From assembly GCF_019320115.1 (NCBI RefSeq), contig NC_089591.1, positions 20,128,502-20,192,501 of the forward strand: a DNA stretch of 64,000 bases, read 5' to 3'. How positions within the stretch are numbered: position 1 is the first letter of the stretch; each line of letters begins with the position of its first letter. Of this stretch, positions 33,140-43,605 are shown in pieces. A program made the translations under genes and the position numbers. Below the pieces are notes generated by a model. The model was not told where the DNA came from. It did no database searches and worked only from the letters and a program-made list of their open reading frames with translations. The DNA comes from Miscanthus floridulus (taxonomy: Eukaryota > Streptophyta > Magnoliopsida > Poales > Poaceae).

Positions 33140-35842
33140 TGAGAGTATGTGCGTGTCAACTTGTTAAGCGGGGACAGTCAGTACTTGATCTTGTATAAAT
33201 TGGGCTGGTTCTGTCATAGCTGGTGTCGGAGCGAGATTAAGCATAATACTATCATGAACATAGTTTTAAAAGCCAAGTTTTGGTTCTAAAAAGCCTATTT
33301 TAACTAAAACTTTAGCTACAGACAAATTTACCAAAACTTATTTACAAAACTATGCTAGCGACATCCTCCTTTATGCCCAGTTAAGGACTATTAGGTGGCT
33401 ATCTAAGTACTAACTTTGAGGGATGTACTTTATTGCAATTTTACTTTCAGTCGTCCATATGGCAGTGCTATTGTATGGGTGCCATTCGCTTGAATGGTAA
33501 TGTATGGATCAATTGCCTCTACACCCAGGTAAGTGTGAGTTGTGAGAGCATGACCGTCCAACTTTCGGTCTAGGGGAGAGTTAAGCTGTGGTTGCTAGGA
33601 ATATTTATATGTTACACACATGTATATATGAAGGTACTTAATTGTGGGTATATCTACCAGGGTAGCTATGGATACCAAAGTATATATATCTAGGGGATGT
33701 ATATATGGAAAGTATCTTAGTTTACTGCTTTCTTTATGTGCTTATTTATCTCTTGTGGGAATGGGCTGCAATGAATTTGCCTGCAGGTACGCTAACCATG
33801 AATGCGTAGCTTGAATGTAGCTGACGACTAGCTATATGTCTAGAGAGTACGTGTTATGCCACCGACATAGAACGTGATTGCCACCTTAGGTTGGCAATTT
33901 TGTGAGGACGAATAGGACTGAGCATGCATCATGATTATGCTTGTGCATAAATATGCTTCCCTCACTTTGTTCTAATACTAAGTAATGTTACTATCTTCCT
34001 TGTGTGATGCTAGTGAAAATACCTTGTCCCATGCTGCTTGAATAGTTGTGCTTGAAGATAGTGTGTGATTAGCTTCGCCTTGTATGTTTGCTTCCAAAGG
34101 AAATAGATGACAAGTTAATAGTTAGCAAAAGGTTCACCTCTTTGAAAAACTAAATTGCTAAATATAGGTAAAACTTGTTTTGTAGAGATATCCACCTACT
34201 TTGTAAAAAGGAAATAAAAGATAACAATACTTTACCACCATGTTTTGCATGATATGTGTAGCAGTGTTGTTGTAGGTGACTACTTGTTAGGTGTGAGCTT
34301 TGTACTTAGTAATAGTCGCTTAAGTTAATTAGATTGAGTAGTTTGAAATGCTTGTTTAAAACCATGATGTAGGTGTGAATGCTCGTTATTTAGGTAATGC
34401 CATAGCTATAACCCCTTTTGTCCTCGATAAGCATACAAGTGTTGAAGAGCGCTATCCTGGTATAGCATCCAAATTTTGGTAATCTCATAGTTGTCGTCTC
34501 CAATTGAGTTCTCTCTTAGGAGCCTAAGCCTGTATATGTGGTTGTTAGCTCTTGAAAGTTGTGCTACGAAGACCTTGATACGAAGACCTTTATACGAAGA
34601 CCTTTATCCATGCCTTGGCTTGACCTTAGGCCCCAGCGAAGTTCCCTTGAATGCTTGCTTGTGTCGTGGTTGTCCCGCTCCTATGTGGGAGGGCGCTGCT
34701 CAAAAATCCTTGTCAAGCCTCATTGCTCCTTCTTCTACAGATGATCTGGTGCAATGCTAATCGCTATCTACCCTGGCTTTGGAACCTTTTCCTCGCAGAT
34801 CATGTCATTGTTTTATCCACTGAATCCTTAGTCAGTGCCTTGGCTCTATCCCTCGAATCTCATTTGTTTTGTCTCCAACTCTCTCAAGTCTCTGGACATT
34901 TATCAGTCTTGATCTCATGTTGCTGCTCAACAAGACCAAATCTTCAGGTTAATCATTATCTGGTAATCACTTGGTGGACACAAGGTGTATATGGAAATTC
35001 AGCAAGAGTCTCCTGCTTAGTTGCCTTCAGGCAATTAGGCTATGCTCTCTTGTGCTGTGTTTTAATCTTTGGATCCCCTGCTTGTTGACTCCTAACCTTG
35101 TGACTACCTTTGTTTGCTATCCCTCCTTCGCATAGTGCTTGCTCCTATGCAACCCAATTTGTGCCATGTGAGATTTCTTGTGGGTTGTATGTTCAGTAAT
35201 GGTGCCACGATTAGCGATCTACGGTGCCTGCGACGAAACCAAGAGCCTCCTGTGGGTGCACACACAAGGCTATGTTGCTCGGCACGCGCTGGTACCAAGG
35301 TTTCTAGTCATGATCCATTGTAGAACTGCACCTGATATGTTATCTTCATGTGAGCTCTTCCTTGGTTATCTCTCCTTATCATGTCAAGAGATCTATATGT
35401 CGAACTAGATGCAATAGGACTCCCTTTTGAAGTCGTCCAATGGTTAACCTTTGAAGAACAGGTCACTAACAGGAACATAAACAGACTACAAGAGGTGGTA
35501 GACAAGTGACTCTACTTGACGGTCCCGATAATGACGTCGGTCATCTAGTGAGCAACTTATGTCATTCCCATTGGATCAGAAAGGTGCACCACACTTAAGG
35601 TTGAACAAGCTATCAGTCAGATGATAAATGGACCAAGATATTATGTGCTATAATAGGTCACCTTGGTATATATGAGTTCCTATCCAAGTTCTCAATCTTT
35701 AGGTGCATAAGGATCATGTAGACGAACTGACCTTCTTTGGTGTGACCCCTTTCTGCTGACTTCAATGGCGACCAGCTGTTATGCTTTGACCACAATTTTT
35801 ATTATCAAGAGTGAAGATTTGGAACCTTTTTAGTGTTGAGAG

Positions 35843-36038
35843 CAGTGTTTTCCTAAATGCTAAACGGTAAACAGTCGGTCACCTACCGTTTAGCCATTAT
35901 TCGGGCAAACGTCCCATTAAATGGGCTAAATGGCCAATTAAACAGGGTAAACGAGTGATTAAACGGAAACGACGCTCCACCTGTGTAGCATTTACACGGT
36001 GTTTAAATGGGCTAAACGACCAGTTTAGGTGAACAGTG
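35843..36038. mobile_element. hAT-type MITE (196 bp)
   Basis: Flanked by perfect 8-bp direct repeats gttgagag (35835-35842 and 36039-36046), the duplication size of hAT elements. Ends are cagtgttttcc and ggtgaacagtg, imperfect inverted repeats. The interior is rich in inverted taaacgg / ccgttta and repeats of 'gggctaaa'. No coding capacity. Confidence 0.93.
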
Positions 36039-38290
36039 GTTGAGAGACAACTGATTAGTTGCTAGTAGGAAGGTTAATCTCCAGCTAGGTAATGACTCTT
36101 TGGTAACTTCAAAGGCTAGATCTCATAGAACAATGTTAAGCGAAGAAATAGCAAAACTGATCAAGCAATGCTATTACTGCTTTCTTCTCCGAGCCCTATG
36201 TCATCAAGTCAACTCCATATTGGACAATCAAATGGGTAGTGCTAAGATACTGTGTCAGCTAAGTAAGGAGCTAGAGAAAGCATATCCCTAGTTTTCAATC
36301 AGCATCATTGTGCCCCTAGGTACCACAAATGGATTTGTTCAAGGCTCTATTGGACGAAGTGTCAGAGAATATTCAGAAACGGTTCCTTATCTATATAGGG
36401 ACGCCCTCCATGTGGAGTAATGCTTTGCGCCCTATGAAAATAGCCCACAAGTCCAATGCTTGTGCATCGTCAAATTGGTGTCTAGATCAACGGAGGAAAT
36501 TGTTACCTAAGAAACATGTCAGGAAGACTATAGCCTCCATCCTCAGCTAGAGAAAGGCTTGCTGCTGCTATGAGAAAGATTAGAGAGTGCAAAACACACA
36601 CCTCAATGTGCGAAGCAAAGAAAAGGAAGAACAAGAAATCTGTCTAGCTTTTGCGACACTAAAATTTGTTATCTTCAAGCCGGCAATTAGTGACACAAAC
36701 GTGGTTGGATTAGCCCCAAACTTGGTGATCTTATTCCTTGCTTAGGGACCCTTCAATTTCTTAAGTTGGTTTGAGTATTGATTGAGTAAAACATCAGGAT
36801 TTGAGAGATATCTTGTCGGCTCGGTTTGCAGCCATTTTCAGAACAGAGCAATTTTGGTAGATGAATTGTTTGGGATGGTCAAACTGGTGTTCCGGTTGAG
36901 TTGAATTTTGGTGAGTAGTTAGAAGACCCATGGATCTACATGCCCACCAAAATTTGTGCATATTGGAGCAGTAGTTGTGAGATATGAATAGAAAACAAAA
37001 GGGTACAGAATCTGCAATTTCGCTATGACTGCGATCATCATTTGCATTAGACGGTTGTGTTTGTCATTCATGCCAAGAAATTACAACTTGTAGGTGTATT
37101 GCTATTAGACAACCTCCATACCCATTGAGAAGACTAATTGCACCCCTATGTGCCTTGCTTTTGCCCTCTTAGATCAGCAATGCGTGAGCAGTCAAGGTGT
37201 TCTAGAAGCCAAATTGTGCCCTTGCAATTCGAAAGTAATTGGAAAGGTAGTCAAACCATAGATTTTTGGATTATGGTTTTTGAGATATTGATTGGCCTAA
37301 GAATGGAAGCCTCGACGTCAAATATAGTTTAAGAAGGCTGGTTTTGCTACGATGCAAGTCAACCCAACTTGCTGTGCAACTGCACCACGAAGGCAAATTG
37401 TACTCAACCTGCTTGGTAGTGAACTAGTCCCTAGTTTTGTGATTACTTGCAACTTGTGTTGTCCTCCAAGTCTCGCTAATATCCTTCTACGTCAATGGTT
37501 CTCCAATGCTGACATGCCTTTGGTACCTTATATGTGTTTTTACCCAAGAGGTTGCATCAGATTCAACCTAGATCACTGTTGCAACTTGGATCCAAAGGCT
37601 CCCTAAGGAATGATCATTGAGAACGTTGAGCCGACAGAGTCAGCTATTATGTTTACCACTCACTCAGCAGACTCAGACCATACAATATTGTTATAAGAGA
37701 AAGAGCACTGCACACATGGAATATTATGTAGCTTTCCATCAGTTTACATCTGAGTGATTGCACCGCTACAACCAGTTTGGATATTGGTTAACTAGCTTCT
37801 CATACCCTCAAAGGATGTTTACCCTATCTATGATCACATCCTTTATGAAAAGTTGTGCTCAAGCCACTTTTGTAGAGAACTGCTTTTCAAACCTTGGGAA
37901 CAAATATGCACCGTTGCAAGGAATAACCGTCAATAGACTGCGGTCTAGTGCAAAGTCCATAAGGTCCATGCTATATCCACTAGGGAAGTAGATGTTACAA
38001 GTATTTAGTATACACTTGTATCACTCTTCGTACATGGAGGACTGAAGTACGCAGGACAGTGCTATCTTGGACTCCTCCCAAAGTTACAAATGCTTTATGT
38101 GAGTTAACGAAGGAAATTCTTCAGACAAGAGCCACTATGAAGAGTGAGTATCAGAAAGTCATCTTGATCAAATTAGCCTCTCTTATACTTGAAGCTATGT
38201 AGCCTAAAGCTATCATTGATATTGGAAACTGGTAGCATGTCTCTCTTCCATAAAAGTCTTTCGTCCTGAATCTCAGGACATGTGATTCCT

Positions 38291-38305
38291 TTAAGGGGGG
38301 AGGGC
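38291..38305 (+). promoter_or_regulatory. Element B polypurine tract
   Basis: ttaaggggggagggc directly precedes the second LTR (tataacaccc), in the same arrangement as in C (54621-54636). Confidence 0.88.
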
Positions 38306-41300
38306 TATAACACCCTAGGTGTTTGTCACCAGTTAAGCAATGGGTTTAAACTCAACCATGGCATGTTAAGTGGTGATGGAGATGTTAGGTCAAACATATG
38401 AAAATGAGCCACCACTTAAACTTGGACCATGCACCATTGCGTACATGCTGCCCTTTCTAAAAACTATGCTTGGGAAATGCTGGATGTACTTGTTTCATGT
38501 GTCTCGCCTCAATATCCGTCTAATATTGATCTATGGAAAAGTTTCATGAAGTTTGGAATCAAGAAGTCACATGAAATGACAAGTTATACCCTTATTGGAA
38601 TGGCCTTATTAAGTGAATGAGAACATGTGTCATCAACCAAACCTTGCAACCTTGCCCAAATGACTCTAGATGAACTCTACAACAAAAGTCATGAAAGGTT
38701 CATGATTGAGCAAATGCCAAGAAAATGCTCTAATGGATCACAAAGGATAATTTAAGCTTTATCGTGATCCTACTTTGGTCAAAGTAAAACTATAGCTTCT
38801 GCACCTATTTTGAAGTTGGACATTAAATAAAAGTTGAAGCTCATGTTATGTAGAAGAAACTTTGTTTTTTGGAGTATACCATGGATCGGCTCGGAAACCA
38901 AGTCTAGTAGTGGCTCAAAGTTGGAACCTACTGCTGATTTCATCACTTAGAAATATTCTAAGTCTAGAAATTCATCGACATCGGCATTGGCGTCTCGCGT
39001 TCTCCTAATTTTGTTAAGCAACTTGACTTGATCCCAAAATAAAAGTTGGAGCATACATCGAGAAGAAGAGCGTACAAAAGGATGGCACTCGTTGGACCTT
39101 GTCTTGACCATCGATTTTAGAGTTTGGTAATCGCTGTCAATGCATTGACACTTGCTAATTGGACGCTAATTAACTACTGTTCCAAAGACCTAATGGATGT
39201 GACCCCTTAACCAAGTTTGTAGACCATCCTGAGTAGAGCAACTTTGCTAATGGAGCCAAGGTCGGAATCTGCATGGAATATGCCAAAAAATGGACTCCAA
39301 GTCGGGCACAGTGACGCACGCCACATGCTCGATGAATTGTCTCCGTGGCAGCCATGCAGTAGAGCGCACGCCCCATTGCTGCCGCACATCCGACCTCCGC
39401 CCCACGCGCCACCCTGCTCCCTGTGCCTCCAAATGCGGACGCTCGAGCTACCCTGGCATCCCGCACTCCTCTCCCTCTGCGCGCGCGCATGCCAGAGCAG
39501 GGCCACCATGACCGCCGCCGCCAAGCTTCTGTGCCACCGCTATTCCCTCTCCTATAGCCCTCCTATGTCTGCATTGAGGGTCGCTACGCGTCCAATGCCT
39601 CACGCCGCCCCTTCCACACCCATTTTCCAGTCACCACGGCCGTCGTATCGCCGTCGCCACCGGAGCAGCCGCCGGCGTTCCGCCTGTGCATGCGGCCAGG
39701 CCAACCTGGCCTGCCTTCGGCCGACCTGAGCAGCCCCATGTGTTTGAGAAGGTCCCTGGATGCTCCCCGCCGCTTCGCCGACACTATAGACGACCACAGC
39801 CGCCGGAGCCATGAGCCTGGCCGCTCCCCTGTGCTGCCGTCGAGAGGTGGAAGAAGGTGCACCACGTGCAGAAATAGAAGGTTCTCCAGGGGGTTAAGTG
39901 AAGGAACCATGACTCTGATGAATAGTGCCTGAAGGACCTCTTCGCTGACATTTGATTTATATTTTCCGCAGGGACCCCGATGCAAGTTTTACATTCCTTT
40001 CTTTGATTTTTTTCAGATTTGGATGATCATCTTTGAAAAATCGTAGTAAATTGTAGAAAAATCCTAAAATAGCAAATGAGGACTTTTTGGAATCCTTGTG
40101 AAATTCTCTAGACACTAGATCTATAATATGGCATGAATTAGTTTAAAGTTGTTGCTGTAAAAATCAATTTATGCAGTTAGGTTTGTAATACTAGTTGTGT
40201 CTTGTCTTTTTCATAAATGTAGTTATTTTGCTTAAATAAATGTGAAATGTTTATGGGATGCTCATCAGGTGATTGTTCTTGTGTGGTAAAAAGTTCAGGA
40301 GCTTAGGATTTATAGTTTTATAGTTATAAAAATGACAAATGCCCTGTATTGCCTTGCTCCTAGTCTGAACAGTTCTGCATGTTTGAATTAATTGGCTCAG
40401 TTAAGTTGTGAATCATGACTTGATGAAAATACATGAGTTCTAGTACTTTTATTAAGCTTTTAAAAAAGCTAAATATCATGATTTGTGGTTAAGTAGATCT
40501 TGAGTTATACTTGCTTAAATATCTGTGATTGTTTCTGCCCAAACCCAGAGAGGGTTTCCTTGTTCTTACTGTGGGGCCTTCTTAATAGTAGAATTAGCTT
40601 TAGGTGTTTACAACAAAGTTGTTTAGAATTTGCTAACATTTCTAAAAAGTCTAGAACCGCATTTATTGGACATGTATAACTCCATTTGTATCTGTTTGAA
40701 GTGGCATATCAGTTTATGTCCATGTTTTGGACAGAGATGTAATTATTGGATTGATTGACCTTGCTAACTGTAGAATCATCTTAATATGAGAATAATAAAG
40801 TTGTAGGTAACTTTATAAGCTTTTGAAAAAGTTATGATCCATGTTTGTTGGAGGTCTAGAACTCCAGTTATGCTTCTCTGAAGATGCTATCAGTTTTCTA
40901 TACCATTGCTGTTGGGCTGCATGTGCAGTTTCGATTGTGCAATTATTTTCGTGGTGTAAATGATATTTTCTATGGTTGTAGTGAATACAAAAGTTGTAGA
41001 AAATTTCATAATCTTGCTTGTGTTCAAATTGTAAGACCATAGGACTGATAGTTTAGGAGTTACATGACTTTTAAGTCTTCTATCAGGATTTGATTGTATT
41101 CAGAGCAGATCTGAAAGATGCTAGTGTTTGATCTAGTTAGGATTTGAATCACACCTAGATGATAATAAGAAAGTTGTAGATAACTCACTTAAACATCTTG
41201 TGTTAAATTTGCATGGCATTTGGCCAAATATTTTGTGAGTTATGCCTATTTAAAAGTTGGGTTTCAGAAATGGACTGCTCTTTGTCAATTATGGACCAGT

Positions 41301-43382
41301 TTCTGTAAATGGGTATATATGACTTAGTTAACTTGAGAATCATGCTAAGATGATTAACGATGAGTTGTAGAAAATTTCATAAGCTTTCCAGAATATCTTG
41401 TTTTATGGCTATTGGATTTGTATACCTCTAGTTATGATTCAAACATGAAGTTGTTGTTTCCAGTCCAAAAATAGACCTATGCTAGTTGTGATTGTTTACT
41501 CCAGGTGTTGCTAAGTGTGGCTGATGCTCTTGTTGATGGTCAAGTTATGATACCTGTGACATTGTTAAGCTTGTGTCATGCTTGATGTGCTTGCTCTCTA
41601 TAGTTAGTTGTGTGATGTTAGTTAAATAGCTATTGGTGTCTATGTCTTGCATAATCTTGTGTTTGCCTTGAATGCAATTATATGATGCATCTTATATTAC
41701 CATTATTCATATTCATGCACTTGCATCTTGCATCTCATCTAGGTACGCTAGATGAACCACATGAAGGACATGAGGTTGGAACCAAACCAGAAGACGGTGT
41801 ATGGTGGACTTTTCCCGAAGATGGAAGGATCCCTGGAGTACATGCCTGAACAGGAGATGCTCACCAGGCAAGTGTCATCTAACAAGCACTGCTCTAGTGT
41901 TGGATTCTAGGCAAGCCCCGGAGCATTCTAAGTCTCCCAGTATTTTACAAATATTACTCAAGTTCTTATGATTGATGCATTAAGTTATAAGAGCTGATTG
42001 GAAACCACTTGATGCATATGAATTGCCTTGTCCTAGAAGTACCACCGTCTAACCCTATATAGGTCCAGGATCGAATATATGCTTAGCCTTGCTTAGAACT
42101 GGTAGAAGTCGGGTGATTTCCAGTCACCTGCAAGATTTAGGTGGATACCGAAGCATGGTTGGCTATATTTGCTATCGTGGAACAGAACCATGGGGTGATG
42201 TAAATCGAGGCCGGACGGAGTCTATGTGTGGGTTGACTCATGTGATTACTATCTGTGCCGATCAAGGACCGTACCATTGTTGGAACTTCTGACAAGATTG
42301 AACACATGCCTATCACTTAGCTGGCCAGATAACTCGTTCCAACCGTGAAGCCAAGTAGCTCAACTTAAGCCGGGCCCCTGTTCTGTTGTGTGCTCCTTGC
42401 TGGGGGCAATTAGACTGAGCCCAAGGGTAGGCTAAGGCCTAAACTTCCTGGCATTTGGTGTCCCTAGACCGTGTGGCGCGGTATGAGCCCACGAAATGTG
42501 TACCTGAGTTGTACCAAAGGTGACCTAAGGTGACCATTGATCTAGTCTGCCTGGGTTTGTGTTAGGAATAAATTCCCAGCTGGTTGAAATCGATTTGAAT
42601 CACCGTCTCTCCCGAATAGTGGGAAACTTGGCTAGCTCCAACATCGTAGCAACTATGTTATGGAACATGATGGTTTGAATGAATATAGAATTACAACACC
42701 TGCTATGGTTACTAGTGTATGCTTTTAAAATAATATACCACATGTTTGGCACAGGATAGTTGCTAATCTAGAGATGGATAGTTATAATTATCTTGATGAT
42801 AGAATTATAATTGTATAATTGAGTTAATCACTTTTTATGCAAAATATTGTCAAGCTACCTCCACTTATAAAGCCTTACATACTCCTTGGAGTCAATTTTA
42901 TTTCTGGTTTATGACTGGTAAGTCTAGCTGAGTACATTCGAGTACTCAGGGTTTATCCCACCATGTTGCAGGTGAAGTTCTTGGCCTACTGAAGATGGTG
43001 GCTAACCGCCGGTGGGCTCGGTGACTCTATATTTATTCTCATCTGTATGCTTTTATCTGAGGATGTCACTTATGCTAGCAACGTATTTGGAACTTATATT
43101 AATGTAATCATTTGAAAGTTATGTTATTTTTACTAATCGGTTTTGAAATCCAAACTTGTACTATTATTTATGAACCTATTTGTAATATTATTTCCGCTGT
43201 AACTCTGTGTATGTGATGTGTATTTTCTTAATCACATGATCTTGGTTGTGTGTTGATTTACTGAGGTCCTGCGTGACACTCGGTGGACTACCGGGTTTAT
43301 ATAAGTGAGAGTATGCGCGTGTCAACTTGTTAAGCGGGGACAGCCATACTTGATCTTGTATAAATTGGGCGGTTCTATCACA
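38306..43382 (+). repeat. Element B LTR 2 (5077 bp)
   Basis: Starts tataacaccctagg (one change from TGTAAC in LTR 1, so the terminal TG is lost) and ends ..GGTTCTATCACA. The ~180-bp repeat cores occur at about 40435, 40615, 40797, 40990, 41170 and 41363, the same phase as in LTR 1. Confidence 0.93.
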
Positions 43383-43605
43383 GCTGGTATTAGAGCAAGA
43401 TTAAGCATAATACTATCATGAATATAGTTTTAAAAGCCAAGTTTTGGTTTTAAAAAGCCTGTTTTAACTAAAACTTTAGCTAGAGACAAATTTACCAAAA
43501 CTTATTTACAAAACTATGCTAGCGACATCCTCCTTTATGCCCAGTTAAGGACTATTAGGTGGCTATCTTAGTACTAACTTTGAGGGATGTACTTTATTGC
43601 AATTC
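43383..43605 (+). repeat. Second, truncated copy of element B's PBS and internal start
   Basis: Bases 43383-43604 match 33219-33440 (PBS tggtattagagca, then agattaagcataatac and onward) with few changes, then stop at gcaatt. The next bases, tgcctcg, are element C's interrupted LTR. Confidence 0.92.

Larger units (their letters stand above)
28111..33218 (+). repeat. Element B LTR 1 (5108 bp)
   Basis: Starts TGTAACACCCCTAGG and ends ..GGTTCTGTCATA. Layout: an AT-balanced 5' kilobase, a GC-rich island (29100-29710), a long AT-rich part with degenerate ~180-bp repeats (29870-31300), and a 3' part (31550-33218) that aligns with the LTRs of A and C. Its long open frames in the GC island are not conserved in frame in LTR 2. 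Confidence 0.93.
33219..38305 (+). other. Element B internal region, no recognisable retroelement genes
   Basis: The PBS variant tggtgtcggagcg is at 33221-33233. The first ~740 bases match element C's leader (for example 'aaaacttatttacaaa', 'atgcccagttaaggac', 'tttgtgaggacg'). From about 34000 it diverges. Several short open frames exist (34651-35088, 37352-37606, 37758-37991), and a stretch near 35400-35515 reads like old coding sequence (FEVVQWLTFEEQ, NRLQEVVDK), but nothing resembles gag, protease, RT or integrase. A small triplicated 15-mer (tacgaagacctttat) is at 34564-34608. Its purpose is unknown. Confidence 0.75.
28111..43605 (+). mobile_element. Element B: pol-less LTR retrotransposon with 5.1-kb LTRs and an extra internal fragment
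   Basis: LTRs lie at 28111-33218 (5108 bp) and 38306-43382 (5077 bp), and differ at roughly 5% in a sampled stretch (30421-30575 against 40561-40715). The internal region (33219-38305) has a PBS and PPT but no gag, RT or integrase motif. After the second LTR, 223 bases of PBS plus internal start appear again (43383-43605), so the structure is LTR-internal-LTR-internal fragment. No 5-bp target duplication is visible: left flank ccac, right junction aattctgcctcg. Its leader and LTR ends resemble element C, so it is best read as a non-autonomous relative. Confidence 0.9.

Noticed and set aside
34651..35088. 145-codon plus-strand frame in element B
   Set aside because: Leu/Ser/Cys-rich translation, no domain, overlapping frames in the region. 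Could be old coding DNA but unsupported.
36640..37330. Possible extra LTR fragment inside element B
   Set aside because: The style resembles LTR sequence, but I found no matching second copy, no TG..CA ends and no target duplication.
42089..42292. Frame shared by several LTR copies (MVGYICYRG block; also 45955-46185)
   Set aside because: The similarity follows from overall nucleotide conservation of the LTR 3' third; ends and frames differ between copies.
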